From positions 3,162,001 to 3,226,000 of the forward strand of contig NZ_CP010817.1 of NCBI RefSeq assembly GCF_000833025.1: a stretch of DNA of 64,000 bases. Direction: 5' to 3'. Under the pieces are notes generated by a model, which saw only the letters and a program-made list of their open reading frames with translations, was not told the origin of the DNA and did no database searches. This stretch comes from Myroides profundi. GTDB taxonomy: Bacteria > Bacteroidota > Bacteroidia > Flavobacteriales > Flavobacteriaceae. The position numbers and the translations under genes were made by a program. Of the stretch, positions 44,949 to 54,778 are shown piece after piece (position 1 is the stretch's first letter; the number at the start of each line of letters is the position of its first letter).

Positions 44949-47414
44949 TTATTTAGACAGACTTGCCATCAATGGATCCGTTATACTTGATTGACCATTT
45001 TCAATATGACCAGCATAATGTTGCTTCCACTCTTTATCTTCTTTACAACTTATCATTAAATCATACCAACCATTTGATCCAGTATAATCCCATTTTAGTA
45101 ACTCTTCTTTATTAGGAGGCAACTCTATAATCATTGCCTTTTTCAGATATAAACTATTGTCTAAAGCAACATTTACAGTATCCACGCCATTATTTTTTAA
45201 TTTTACAGCAATACTTAAATCTGTGTGTAAAAAAACCTCAACATAAATATCTAAATTACTCTTACTTCCCTTAAAGCTTCTAAAGAATCCATTAGGTCCA
45301 TGTACATTATAGTGATACTTGTCTCCATCTTCTACCTTCCAGTAATAATCCATAGGCTCATTATCTCTAACCGCAAAGTCCCAAATGCCTCTTGACGGGC
45401 TAACTCCTAACATATCATATACTTGTACAGGAGCAGCATAGACCTTATTCTTTAACTGATTAGACTCAACCGTGAAATCCATCTGTAACTGCGTTTTACT
45501 TCCTGCCAATTTCACATTTGCATTCAGGTTATAAGGTAAAGCACATGCTTTCTTTATTCCTTCTTCTTGTTTAGGAAATTTGGATAATAGTGTCCAATGC
45601 TTACTTCCTAACACTTCTTTTTTTGTAAACGCATTAAAGTCTCCAGGTACTTTCTTCTCTTTCGCATTCATGATTCTAGCGATATAATCATTGCGATCTA
45701 CGAAATCTAAGTTTACCTCTCTTAGGTCACGTTCAGATTGGAATACACTCGTCATATTACCACACACCTCTCTTCTCCAGCTAGATATATTCTCTTCGAT
45801 AACTTGTTTACCAGTCTTTTTTTCGATAAAATATTCTAAGAACTGTATCGTAGAGGTCAAGTCTAACACCTCTGAGTTTACCCAACCTCCTCTAGTCCAA
45901 GGCGAGGCTATAATCATAGGCACTCTATACCCTAATCCTATCGGACTAGCTAATTGACTATCAGGTTTACCTGTTCTTACTCTTTCTTGTTCTTTAGTGA
46001 CCCACTCATCTTGTGTATCCATTCCCTTAGCCACTTTTCCCATCGTTTTATCTGTCGTCAGTGGGGGTACAAAAGGAGCAATATGATCAAAATAACCATC
46101 ATTCTCATCGTATGTCAACACAAATATAGTCTTCTTCCACACCTCTGGGTTCTTCGTTAGAATATCTATCGCTTCTGATAAGTACCACGCCCCAAACCAA
46201 GGCGCTGAAGGATGATCAGAAAAATTACACGGTGCAACTAACCAACTTACCATAGGCAACTTATTTTCATCTACATCCTTTCTGAACTGATAAAAAATAT
46301 CTCCCTTAGGCACCTCCATTGTTTTCTCCACGCCTTTCTCCATATAGGTCATCTGCTCCAGCTTATGATAATCTGGATCACTTGTGTTAGTAGTAAATGC
46401 TTTCTTGTGAATAGCTTTATCAAATTCACTTAATGCTTCAAATTTAGAAGGAGAGTATAGATCAATATCTTTTTCTAGTTGTTGTATCTTACCTTTTACT
46501 TCTTGTATTTTATCTTTAGCGAGAGTCTTGTCACTCAAGCTTCCCTTTAGTCTCTCCAACTTTAATACCATATAGTCATAATGAGCCTTGTGAAAACGCA
46601 CATTATATTGCTTATAGAACTCTAGATTATTATCCGTGAAATTCGCCAACCAACTCTCTGCATGCCAATCAAACCCAACAGGAATACTTAATTCATTCTG
46701 ATATACTTTCCACGACACATTCGCTTTTTCTAATCGTTCTGGATAAGTAGTCCAACTGACATCTTTATAGTTTATCTGCCCATTATCCACATGAGCTATA
46801 GAGTTGGGATCTCTTGGTTTCTCGCGGATAGCACCAGCCCAAAAATAAGAACGATTAGCACTAGTACCTGTCAGAGAAGAACAGAAGTGCTGATCACATA
46901 CTGTAAAGGCATCTGCTAGAGCATAATAAAAGGGAATATCTGCCCGTGAGAAATATCCCATAGTCAGAGGTAAATCCTTATACTCAGCATTTCCTGGTCG
47001 TTTAGCTATCAACCAATTATCCATTTTACCTTCGTTACGAGCCTCTACCATATCCTTCCAACTATGTGGTAAGCCTCCCATCCAAGTCACCTTAGTATTC
47101 TCTATATCAAGTCTAAAAGGGCCATAAATATTTTTATGAATATCTGACTGAAACCAGACAGGCAGACCATCTTTAAGTCTCATAGCTCTAGGATCATTAA
47201 ATCCCCTTACCCCTTTTAAAGTTCCAAAACAATGGTCAAAAGATCTATTCTCTTGCATTAAGAAAACAATATGTTCTGCATCTAAGAATGTAGATCCTTC
47301 AGGAGCTTTGATATCAAATGCTCTCTGAATAGATGCTGGCATAGCCTCTGCGAAAAAGAGTCCGCTTGAAAATAAAGCGGACTTCTTTATAAAATCTCTT
47401 CTTGTTGTACTCAT
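44949..47414 (-). CDS. Phosphocholine-specific phospholipase C, TAT-exported
   Basis: An 821-residue enzyme (start at 47414 rather than 47435) that would hydrolyse phosphatidylcholine or related phospholipids. The N-terminus is a twin-arginine signal (MSTTRRDFIKKS, then hydrophobic stretch). The phosphoesterase domain has FLMQENRSFDHCFG (metal-binding Glu-Asn and catalytic Asp), DQHFCSSLTGTSANRS and YDENDGYFDHIAP; it is followed by two beta-domains (roughly the last 210 residues) of the PLC C-terminal type. It is the last gene of a susC-susD-plcC operon, so imported or surface-released substrate probably links SusCD uptake to headgroup cleavage. Confidence 0.93.
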   Translation of the reverse strand: MSTTRRDFIKKSALFSSGLFFAEAMPASIQRAFDIKAPEGSTFLDAEHIVFLMQENRSFDHCFGTLKGVRGFNDPRAMRLKDGLPVWFQSDIHKNIYGPFRLDIENTKVTWMGGLPHSWKDMVEARNEGKMDNWLIAKRPGNAEYKDLPLTMGYFSRADIPFYYALADAFTVCDQHFCSSLTGTSANRSYFWAGAIREKPRDPNSIAHVDNGQINYKDVSWTTYPERLEKANVSWKVYQNELSIPVGFDWHAESWLANFTDNNLEFYKQYNVRFHKAHYDYMVLKLERLKGSLSDKTLAKDKIQEVKGKIQQLEKDIDLYSPSKFEALSEFDKAIHKKAFTTNTSDPDYHKLEQMTYMEKGVEKTMEVPKGDIFYQFRKDVDENKLPMVSWLVAPCNFSDHPSAPWFGAWYLSEAIDILTKNPEVWKKTIFVLTYDENDGYFDHIAPFVPPLTTDKTMGKVAKGMDTQDEWVTKEQERVRTGKPDSQLASPIGLGYRVPMIIASPWTRGGWVNSEVLDLTSTIQFLEYFIEKKTGKQVIEENISSWRREVCGNMTSVFQSERDLREVNLDFVDRNDYIARIMNAKEKKVPGDFNAFTKKEVLGSKHWTLLSKFPKQEEGIKKACALPYNLNANVKLAGSKTQLQMDFTVESNQLKNKVYAAPVQVYDMLGVSPSRGIWDFAVRDNEPMDYYWKVEDGDKYHYNVHGPNGFFRSFKGSKSNLDIYVEVFLHTDLSIAVKLKNNGVDTVNVALDNSLYLKKAMIIELPPNKEELLKWDYTGSNGWYDLMISCKEDKEWKQHYAGHIENGQSSITDPLMASLSK

Positions 47415-47419
47415 ATATC

Positions 47420-48892
47420 TTATTTTAACCACCAAGTGATACCGCGAATATTATCAGCTCCACCGAATTGGCTATTTAATGCTTCTTGTAATTTAGCCTG
47501 ATTTCTATTGTACTCTGTTTGTGGATAAATCCATCTTGTAGGAGGTGTTATTCCTTCTTGTATTTTAAACTCTGGATATCCTGTACGCAAATGGTCGTAA
47601 TAAATTGTCCAATTCGATTGATGAAACATAGTAATATACTTCTGTGTCAGAATCTGTTTTAATTGTACATTCAGACTTCCTATTTGATACTTTACCTTAG
47701 GCTGATTTATATAATTGCTAAAGGCATCTTTTGTATAATAATTCGCCATTCCCTTTGCATACGTACCATAGAAATTAAAGTTTGCCTCTATCGCTTTATT
47801 ATAAAAATCTGCTGCACTTCCTCCTATCCAATTGCGAGCTGCTGCCTCAGCTAGTATAAATTGCAACTCTGAATAGCTCAATATAGAAGTAGGCTCGTTA
47901 GTAGGATCTAAATAATAACGGTTTTTGATCTTAGAAATATTCTTGGTTTGCACTAACTTTTCATTCTCTGCATAAGGCACTGTAGGATCCCCTCCATTAT
48001 ATCCACTAAAATCTGTAATAGGCAAACCATTTTCTAATGCTGTTGACGTTTGTTGTGCAAAAGAAAATAACCTAGGATCTTTTAAATCTTGTAGTAAATT
48101 AATAAATGTTCCTGACATATACATACTTGATCCATAAGAACTTGAATTAAATTGAGGATAACGACTACCTGCTTGATCGAAATACATAAGCTGTCCACTA
48201 TCTGCATTACTTTCTAATAGGTTTCCTGCGTTATATATTTTAGCAAATTGTTCTGCTACTTGGATAGTACCAACTGTTTTTTTCTTAGACAAACTCATCA
48301 ACACCTTTAGTTGATATGAGTTTATTAGCTTTTTCCATTTATCAGTATTTCCTCCATAGATTATATCTCCTTTGATAGATGGCTTGTTTTGAATCATAGA
48401 AGCAGCTAATTCTAATTCTTTTAAAACCCCTACAAAAACATCCTCTTGTTTATCATACTTCGGAAAAGGGACTTTCTTCTCTCCTAATAAGGCTTCTGAG
48501 TAAGGTACATCACCGAAGGTAATCGCTAATTCATAAAAGAACCTAGCTTTAAGAAAATGACCTACTGCTATATATTCTTCTTTATTAGTACGCTTCGCTT
48601 CATCCATCATCTTTTGTACTTGTAACAACTCCTGATACGCTGAAAAACTAGAACTATTCCACTTAAAGTATTGACTAGTATTCTCTCCATCCGTCTGAAT
48701 AATCATTCTAGAAGCATACTCTTTACTAATTCCATTTAATGCAAAAGCAGACTTACTTACTTTAGGTAATATCAAATAAGGATCCGCCTCTTTTACTCGG
48801 TTAGGGTCTTCGCTTAATTTATCTAAATCTTGACAACTCCCCATTGATATAACTACTAGAGCTAATGCCGCTATTTTTATATATTTTTTCAT
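47420..48892 (-). CDS. SusD/RagB-type nutrient-binding lipoprotein
   Basis: A 490-residue outer-membrane lipoprotein (signal MKKYIKIAALALVVISMGSC, Cys20). TPR-like helical core; the helices beginning ARFFYELAITFGDVPYSEAL, and the C-terminal GITWWLK end are of the SusD-like type 2 (SusD_2) branch. It starts 11 bases downstream of susC and precedes plcC by 5 bases. The ligand is unknown but the neighbour suggests a phospholipid-derived or phosphate compound. Confidence 0.9.
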   Translation of the reverse strand: MKKYIKIAALALVVISMGSCQDLDKLSEDPNRVKEADPYLILPKVSKSAFALNGISKEYASRMIIQTDGENTSQYFKWNSSSFSAYQELLQVQKMMDEAKRTNKEEYIAVGHFLKARFFYELAITFGDVPYSEALLGEKKVPFPKYDKQEDVFVGVLKELELAASMIQNKPSIKGDIIYGGNTDKWKKLINSYQLKVLMSLSKKKTVGTIQVAEQFAKIYNAGNLLESNADSGQLMYFDQAGSRYPQFNSSSYGSSMYMSGTFINLLQDLKDPRLFSFAQQTSTALENGLPITDFSGYNGGDPTVPYAENEKLVQTKNISKIKNRYYLDPTNEPTSILSYSELQFILAEAAARNWIGGSAADFYNKAIEANFNFYGTYAKGMANYYTKDAFSNYINQPKVKYQIGSLNVQLKQILTQKYITMFHQSNWTIYYDHLRTGYPEFKIQEGITPPTRWIYPQTEYNRNQAKLQEALNSQFGGADNIRGITWWLK

Positions 48893-48903
48893 TTGTATCA
48901 GTA

Positions 48904-51900
48904 TTAAAATTTAATATTCACTCCTAAACCTACCCATCTAGTTGACGGATCTTGAATATCATTAGAAGTAGTGATTTCGTAATCTGGATCAGAATAAAGT
49001 CCTTTTGATTTTTTCCATATCAATAAGTTATACCCTGTTAAGGAAGCAGATAACTGAGTAATCTTCTTAGATTTAATCATCTCTGTAAAGTCATAAGAGA
49101 TAGCCAATGTTCTTAGTTTAAAATAAGTTCGGTCAAATACGTTTGCAAATAGTTTATTCTCTTTCTCTGTTACTCGAGCACGATAAGGATAATTCTGTGC
49201 CCAACTTTGCCAACTTACAGCTCCTGTATGTTTTTGGAACTGACGTGTATCAGATATTACATTGCCATTTACATCTGTAATTAATTCTCCTGAAATTATA
49301 TTAACTCCTTCAGGTACAAAAACAGGTTTACCTGTAGCATACTCCTGATCTCTGTATTGAGTTGATTTAGGATGCTTTCCACCCCACCACATTTTTTCTA
49401 CTACTTGAGAACGAGTAACTCCTCCCCATATTCCATCTATTCCGATATTTACATTCCACTTTTTATACTTAAAGTTATTGTTCCATCCTAAAGTCCATTT
49501 AGGATCGAAGTTTCCTAGTTTAGTAGCTTGCTTATTCCCTGTTGGCATTCCTGTTTTAGCATCTAAGATTACTTGTCCATCAGGTGCCTTCATCCATTCT
49601 ATATCGTAATATGAATCTGCTCTATCATTCAGTTTTAAATTTCCGTATTTAGCAGCACCTCCATGTATCTTTGTAATTCTTCGTTCTCTCGTACTCCAGT
49701 TTACAGTAGAGTTCCATTGAAAATCATCTTTTTTAATCACGGCTCCTGATAGACTAAGTTCCCATCCTTTAGTTGTATACTCATTTCCGTTAAGCAACAT
49801 ATTATCAAAACCTGAAGCCTCTGATACTGGGAATTTTATTAAGAAGTTAGAATCCAATACTCTATAATAAGTCAAATCAAAGTTTAGTCGCTTATTAAAG
49901 AAAGCAGATGACAATCCTAGTTCAAAAGATTTAGATTTCTCTGGTAGAAGACTTAAATCTAATATAGAGTTAGGATATGATACCATAGGATTACCATTAA
50001 ATGAAGGCGTTACTGGAGAATAAGCTGATTGTAATTGGTAAGGGTCTAAGTCACTTGATACCTGAGCCCATGAAGTATATAGTTTTAAATAATCTACTTG
50101 TTTTGGCATTTCTATCAGATTAGATAATAATACACTCAAAGAAGTAGAAGGGTAGAAATAAGATCTATTCTCTTTTATCAAACTTGATGACCAGTCATTT
50201 CTAGCTGCAAATGTAAAGAAGAACGCATTAAAGAAATCTAGCTCTACAGTACCGTACACACTATTTACAGCTTTCTTTTCTAGACGATTCTCAGCTGTCA
50301 CAGGACCTGTAGAGTTCCCTAGATTATATACACCTGGTACAGTTAGCCCATCTGCTGCAGAATAACTTCTGTTGTACTGACTATATCTAGAAGCTGCCCC
50401 AGCATTGACATCTATACTCATAAAGTCTGTCAGATCCTTCGTATACATTGCTAAGAAATCATATTCTAGTTTTAAGTTTTTAATATTATTGATACTAAAA
50501 CCACCTTCTCTACTAGCACTATAATTAAAGTAAGATTTAGGACTCTGTAACTCTTCTTTATTGCTTGAAGAGACTACAGAAGCTCTTCCTTGAAACTTCA
50601 GGTCATCCGTAGCATCATATCTTAGCGCCATCTGACCTGTCACAATATCTTTATTCCAAATCCTCTTAAAATTTTCAACCCCAAACCAAGGGTTATTATA
50701 CCATGCATAGTTCCAGTTCGCTTGACGATATCCTTCCATACCTGGTACCCATAGATTATTCTTTAAGTCTCTCCCATTCACATCTGATCCCATCCATATT
50801 AGGACAGTATACATATGCCCACTCGGATTATAGTCATAATTAGGAATATTAGGAGAATAAATATTAGCATAAGTAAGTTTAGCATCTAATGCTAGCTTCT
50901 CTGTTAATTGAGTTGTTGATTTAAAAGAAAGGTTCCCTCTATATAAACTCGTATTCGGTACGCGATCTTTATTATAGTTAAACTCTCCTCCTAGTCGATA
51001 AGATGTTTTCTCTCCTCTATTAGCAACAGAAAAGCTTGTTCTTGAGTTCACTCCTGTCTCTAGGAATTCTTTTAAGTTATCGTGATATTCCCATGCTATA
51101 GGCACACGCTCATATCTAGACTTATCATTGTACATTGTTCCTTCAACGTTTCCATACCAGTTAATGACTTGTCCCGTTTGCTTATCGCGAATAGGGCTAT
51201 TCCACTGAGCAATTTTTACACCTGGTGCAAACTTAGGTCCCCAGTTCATATCCCCATCACTGATACCACCATCTTTTCCATCCCAGAACTCATATTTACC
51301 ATCTGATCCGTTACCATACTCCTTTTGTGTTTTTGGATATACTGTAAATCCTGCACTTATCATCGTATTCTGTGTCAGTGTCACTTCTAGTCCTTCTTTT
51401 TTAGCTCCTTTAGTCGTAATAAGAATAGCCCCATTACGTCCACGAGATCCATATAGAGCAGAAGCACTTGTTCCCTTCAGTACATTAATATCCGCTATAT
51501 CTTCTGGTGCTATATCATAAAAATCTGTATCTACAGGGATATTATCTACGATAACTAAAGGAGTTTTTCCCCTAAGAGAAAACTTAGGTCCTTGTAATAG
51601 TCCTGGTGCATTAGATACCTGTAATCCTGAAACCTGTCCTGATAATAAACTTCCCATATTAGGTGTAGCTACTTCTTGAGTTCTAGCTACATCTACTTTT
51701 TGTGTAGAATATCCTACTTTTTTTTCAGCTTTACTGATACCTAAAGCAGTAATAATAACCTCGTCTAAAGAAGAGCCTTCTGGGTCTAGAGCCACCTTTA
51801 TACTCTGTTGCACACCTACAGGTACCTCTTTATTATTATATCCGATGAATGAAAATACGAGTACATCTGTGTCTAATACTTCTATCTTAAAAGTACCATC

Positions 51901-52071
51901 TAAATCAGTACTAGTTCCGTCTGTTTTATTTTTGATATAAACAGGTGCGCCAGGTAGAGAAACACCTGATTCATCCACTACACTTCCTTGAAGTGTACGC
52001 TTTTCTTGAGCATAAGTAAGGGTTATACAAAAGAATTGGACAATAATTCCAAAAAGTAGTTTTTGTTTCAT
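48904..52071 (-). CDS. SusC/RagA-type TonB-linked outer-membrane transporter
   Basis: A 1055-residue beta-barrel transporter. Signal peptide (MKQKLLFGIIVQFFCITLTYA), carboxypeptidase-D-like regulatory domain (KRTLQGSVVDESGVSLPGA, residues 24-100), a TonB-box-like DEVIITALGI, plug domain with NVLKGTSASALYGSRG, and about 22 barrel strands ending with a terminal Phe (NIKF). It heads the operon with susD and plcC. It imports substrate across the outer membrane with SusD as lid. Confidence 0.95.
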   Translation of the reverse strand: MKQKLLFGIIVQFFCITLTYAQEKRTLQGSVVDESGVSLPGAPVYIKNKTDGTSTDLDGTFKIEVLDTDVLVFSFIGYNNKEVPVGVQQSIKVALDPEGSSLDEVIITALGISKAEKKVGYSTQKVDVARTQEVATPNMGSLLSGQVSGLQVSNAPGLLQGPKFSLRGKTPLVIVDNIPVDTDFYDIAPEDIADINVLKGTSASALYGSRGRNGAILITTKGAKKEGLEVTLTQNTMISAGFTVYPKTQKEYGNGSDGKYEFWDGKDGGISDGDMNWGPKFAPGVKIAQWNSPIRDKQTGQVINWYGNVEGTMYNDKSRYERVPIAWEYHDNLKEFLETGVNSRTSFSVANRGEKTSYRLGGEFNYNKDRVPNTSLYRGNLSFKSTTQLTEKLALDAKLTYANIYSPNIPNYDYNPSGHMYTVLIWMGSDVNGRDLKNNLWVPGMEGYRQANWNYAWYNNPWFGVENFKRIWNKDIVTGQMALRYDATDDLKFQGRASVVSSSNKEELQSPKSYFNYSASREGGFSINNIKNLKLEYDFLAMYTKDLTDFMSIDVNAGAASRYSQYNRSYSAADGLTVPGVYNLGNSTGPVTAENRLEKKAVNSVYGTVELDFFNAFFFTFAARNDWSSSLIKENRSYFYPSTSLSVLLSNLIEMPKQVDYLKLYTSWAQVSSDLDPYQLQSAYSPVTPSFNGNPMVSYPNSILDLSLLPEKSKSFELGLSSAFFNKRLNFDLTYYRVLDSNFLIKFPVSEASGFDNMLLNGNEYTTKGWELSLSGAVIKKDDFQWNSTVNWSTRERRITKIHGGAAKYGNLKLNDRADSYYDIEWMKAPDGQVILDAKTGMPTGNKQATKLGNFDPKWTLGWNNNFKYKKWNVNIGIDGIWGGVTRSQVVEKMWWGGKHPKSTQYRDQEYATGKPVFVPEGVNIISGELITDVNGNVISDTRQFQKHTGAVSWQSWAQNYPYRARVTEKENKLFANVFDRTYFKLRTLAISYDFTEMIKSKKITQLSASLTGYNLLIWKKSKGLYSDPDYEITTSNDIQDPSTRWVGLGVNIKF

Positions 52072-52095
52072 TTGATCGTGTTATTATTATGTACT

Positions 52096-52103
52096 CAAAT
52101 CTA
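52096..52103 (-). promoter_or_regulatory. Possible -7 element of the susC-susD-plcC operon
   Basis: TAGATTTG on the minus strand, 25 bases upstream of the susC ATG. The nearest TTG upstream is too far to be a good -33, so the call is tentative. No phosphate-regulator box could be identified. Confidence 0.3.
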
Positions 52104-52319
52104 GACTAGCCATTTTATCTAAATATTAACACAATACTAACTAATCACTATATTCTCATTTTCAAAATGATAGTATTGAAATAATCACTTAACCATAAAG
52201 AAACAATATCATAAAAAACGTTACTCTATCTTAACCTCAAGAGTATGTCTAAACATATTATTTTCATAATACAGTTCATTTAACTACATTTAGTCTTTAT
52301 TATCACGTAAGTATAGTAC

Positions 52320-53105
52320 ATGAACACACCTATTTTAAAAACACAAGAGCTGAGTATAGGGTATCCGCTAAAGAAAGGACAATATAAAATTGTTCAACAG
52401 CAGCTTAATATTGAATTAAAGCCAGGTACACTGACTTCTCTTTTAGGAATTAATGGAATAGGGAAATCCACTTTATTAAGAACACTGTCTTCTAACCAAC
52501 AGATCATAAGTGGAAAAATACAATTACTAGGAGAAGAACTACACACTTACAGCAACTCTAAATTAGCGACTATCATCAGTATAGTACTAACAGAGAAAAT
52601 ACCTGTCTCTGAACTAACAGTAAGAGAATTAATACAGATAGGAAGAACTCCTTATCTAAATCATTACAGTACCTTAACTGACAAGGACTATACACTAGTA
52701 AATAGAGCTATAGAACTAACAGATATACAAGAGCTAGTCGATAGAAATATGAACCAACTCAGTGATGGCCAGTTACAACGTGTACTCATCGCTAGAGCCA
52801 TAGCTCAGGATACGCCTATCATTATCTTAGACGAACCTACTAATCACTTAGACTTACATCATAAAGTAGCCCTGTTTAAACTACTGCGAAAGTTAGCCCA
52901 TGAAGAACAGAAAGCTATCCTATTCTCATGTCATGATATGGATTTAGCTATTGCTTTTAGTGATGATATCATTGTACTCAAAAAAGATTCTAATATACAA
53001 GGGCAAACCGATACACTAATAGAACAAGGGGTCTTCGACAACTTCTTCGAAGATGAAAACCTTAGCTTCGATAGAACACAAAAGCGTTTTATCCTTGCGG
53101 AGTAG
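52320..53105 (+). CDS. ABC transporter ATP-binding protein (metal-chelate type)
   Basis: A 261-residue ATPase of the FecE/BtuD class. Walker A at residues 43-51 (GINGIGKST), signature LSDGQLQR (Gly replaced by Asp at the third position), Walker B IIILDEPTNHLD, and H loop in ILFSCHDM. No permease or binding protein lies next to it, and the matching permease and binding protein lack an ATPase at 34554-36715, so the two loci may form one transporter. It converges on and overlaps the CDF gene by 17 bases. Confidence 0.9.
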   Translation: MNTPILKTQELSIGYPLKKGQYKIVQQQLNIELKPGTLTSLLGINGIGKSTLLRTLSSNQQIISGKIQLLGEELHTYSNSKLATIISIVLTEKIPVSELTVRELIQIGRTPYLNHYSTLTDKDYTLVNRAIELTDIQELVDRNMNQLSDGQLQRVLIARAIAQDTPIIILDEPTNHLDLHHKVALFKLLRKLAHEEQKAILFSCHDMDLAIAFSDDIIVLKKDSNIQGQTDTLIEQGVFDNFFEDENLSFDRTQKRFILAE

Positions 53106-54093
53106 TTGAGCTATTATGTCTCTTATTCTTAGAGATATTCTCTATCGTCCATTCTATCTGATGTTCAAATTCGGCCTGACGATAAGCACAATTCTCCACT
53201 TTACAGATTACGCATGAGAAGGGCTTACAATCATCCATATGAACAAATAACTCCATATCTGCTCCAAACTTCTCGATTATTTCCTGTTCTAATTGTTCTA
53301 CCTCTTTATGTCCTTCGACAATATTAAAATACCATGGTATGGTCATATGACAGTCAAAGTGTAATACTGCTCCATACTTAATAATACGTAGATTATGAAG
53401 ATCTATCCAGTTGGCTCTGCGGTGTTCTTGTAGATACTCGACAACTTCTTTTAATAAAAGTTCATCCGTTTCGTCCATTATACCTGATATCGCACCACGC
53501 ACAATCTTGTATCCTGTGACAATAATGATTCCGGCAAATAATAATGCAACACCACTATCTAACCATCCATATCCTGTAAAATAAAGTAAGATCAAACCGA
53601 TAATAATACCTATCGTAGAATAGGTGTCTGACTGAAGATGTCTACCACTCGCTACTAAAGCAAGTGACTTATTCGTTTTTCCTTTTTTAATAGCGTACCA
53701 ACCTAGAATATAGTTTACTACTGCTGTTATCGCTACAAGGATAATTCCGTAATCTAGTTGTCCTACAGGTTGTGGGTGTAAGAGATTACGTACTGCTTCA
53801 AAGATAATCACTAGCCCTGCTAGAATAATCATTCCCCCTTCTACAGTGGCTGAGATAAACTCAACCTTACCATGCCCATAAGGGTGATTTCTATCTCGAG
53901 GTAATGCTGATAAATATAAACTATATAGTCCTACAAAGCCACTAATCACATTAATAACACTTTCTAAGGCATCTGTCAATATAGCTACTGAATGCGTTAA
54001 AGACCAAGCAAGTATTTTAATAACAAATAATAATACTCCTACTATGGCTACTATCTTCTGAAATTGATAATTCTCTTTTGCTTTAGTATTCAT
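53089..54093 (-). CDS. Cation diffusion facilitator transporter
   Basis: A 334-residue inner-membrane divalent cation exporter (Zn, Fe or Mn). Six hydrophobic segments; the first metal site is in ILTDALESVINV (Asp plus Glu, where Asp-His or Asp-Asp is common) and the second in HLQSDTYSTIG. A cytoplasmic C-terminal domain ends with a cysteine cluster, CKPFSCVICKVENC, which could bind metal. The metal cannot be named from the sequence. Confidence 0.88.
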   Translation of the reverse strand: MNTKAKENYQFQKIVAIVGVLLFVIKILAWSLTHSVAILTDALESVINVISGFVGLYSLYLSALPRDRNHPYGHGKVEFISATVEGGMIILAGLVIIFEAVRNLLHPQPVGQLDYGIILVAITAVVNYILGWYAIKKGKTNKSLALVASGRHLQSDTYSTIGIIIGLILLYFTGYGWLDSGVALLFAGIIIVTGYKIVRGAISGIMDETDELLLKEVVEYLQEHRRANWIDLHNLRIIKYGAVLHFDCHMTIPWYFNIVEGHKEVEQLEQEIIEKFGADMELFVHMDDCKPFSCVICKVENCAYRQAEFEHQIEWTIENISKNKRHNSSTTPQG

Positions 54094-54104
54094 ACTGGCT
54101 TAGA

Positions 54105-54674
54105 TTATAATTGATCTACTTCTTTTACTTCTCCTACTTGCATCCCCTCTAATGATATCTCTCCGATACGCACACGCACTAATCTTAGTGTCGCATGTCC
54201 TACATGAGCTGTCATCTTTCTTACTTGTCTAAACTTACCTTCCGTTAAGACTATACGTACCCAACTCGTAGGGCCATGTCTCTCATCTCTAATTCGTCTG
54301 CCTACTCCTACCCACTCTGGTAATTGTTCTAATCGTTCTGCTACACAAGGCTTAGTCAAGTATTTCTCTCCTTTTACCCCGATAAGCACTCCATTTCTCA
54401 TTTGTTCTACAGCCTCTTCTGATATAACACCATCTACCTGCGCATAATACTCCTTTTCATAATGTGCTCCTCTTACGCGCTCACTAGTCATACCGTCTGT
54501 AGTCAAAAACAACAATCCCTCAGAGTTCTCATCTAATCTACCGATAGCCATAGTCCCTTCAGGAAAATCATACAACTCTCCTAACTTATGCTTCGTTCTC
54601 TTCTTCTCGTATATGAATTGGCTGATATAACCGTGTGGTTTATATAACAAAAAATGTCTATGTGTAGATTCCAT
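54105..54674 (-). CDS. RluE-like rRNA large-subunit pseudouridine synthase
   Basis: A 189-residue enzyme without an S4 domain, similar to RluE which modifies U2457 of 23S rRNA. The catalytic Asp48 is in AIGRLDENSEGLL. FLLYKPHGYISQF opens the fold and KFRQVRKMTAHVGHATLRLVRVRIG near the end is typical. It starts about 12 bases before the CDF gene in the leftward direction, likely in one operon. Confidence 0.92.
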   Translation of the reverse strand: MESTHRHFLLYKPHGYISQFIYEKKRTKHKLGELYDFPEGTMAIGRLDENSEGLLFLTTDGMTSERVRGAHYEKEYYAQVDGVISEEAVEQMRNGVLIGVKGEKYLTKPCVAERLEQLPEWVGVGRRIRDERHGPTSWVRIVLTEGKFRQVRKMTAHVGHATLRLVRVRIGEISLEGMQVGEVKEVDQL

Positions 54675-54778
54675 TATTAATGTCTCTATGGGGATTTATT
54701 CTGCGGACAAAGTTAGTTATTAAATAGAGTATGATTATTAGGATTTGATTATAATTTAATGCTAATATGCTATCTCCC

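Noticed and set aside
52072..52319. Possible phosphate-regulator (Pho) box upstream of susC
   Set aside because: No convincing direct repeats of a Pho-box type could be found; phosphate control remains speculation.
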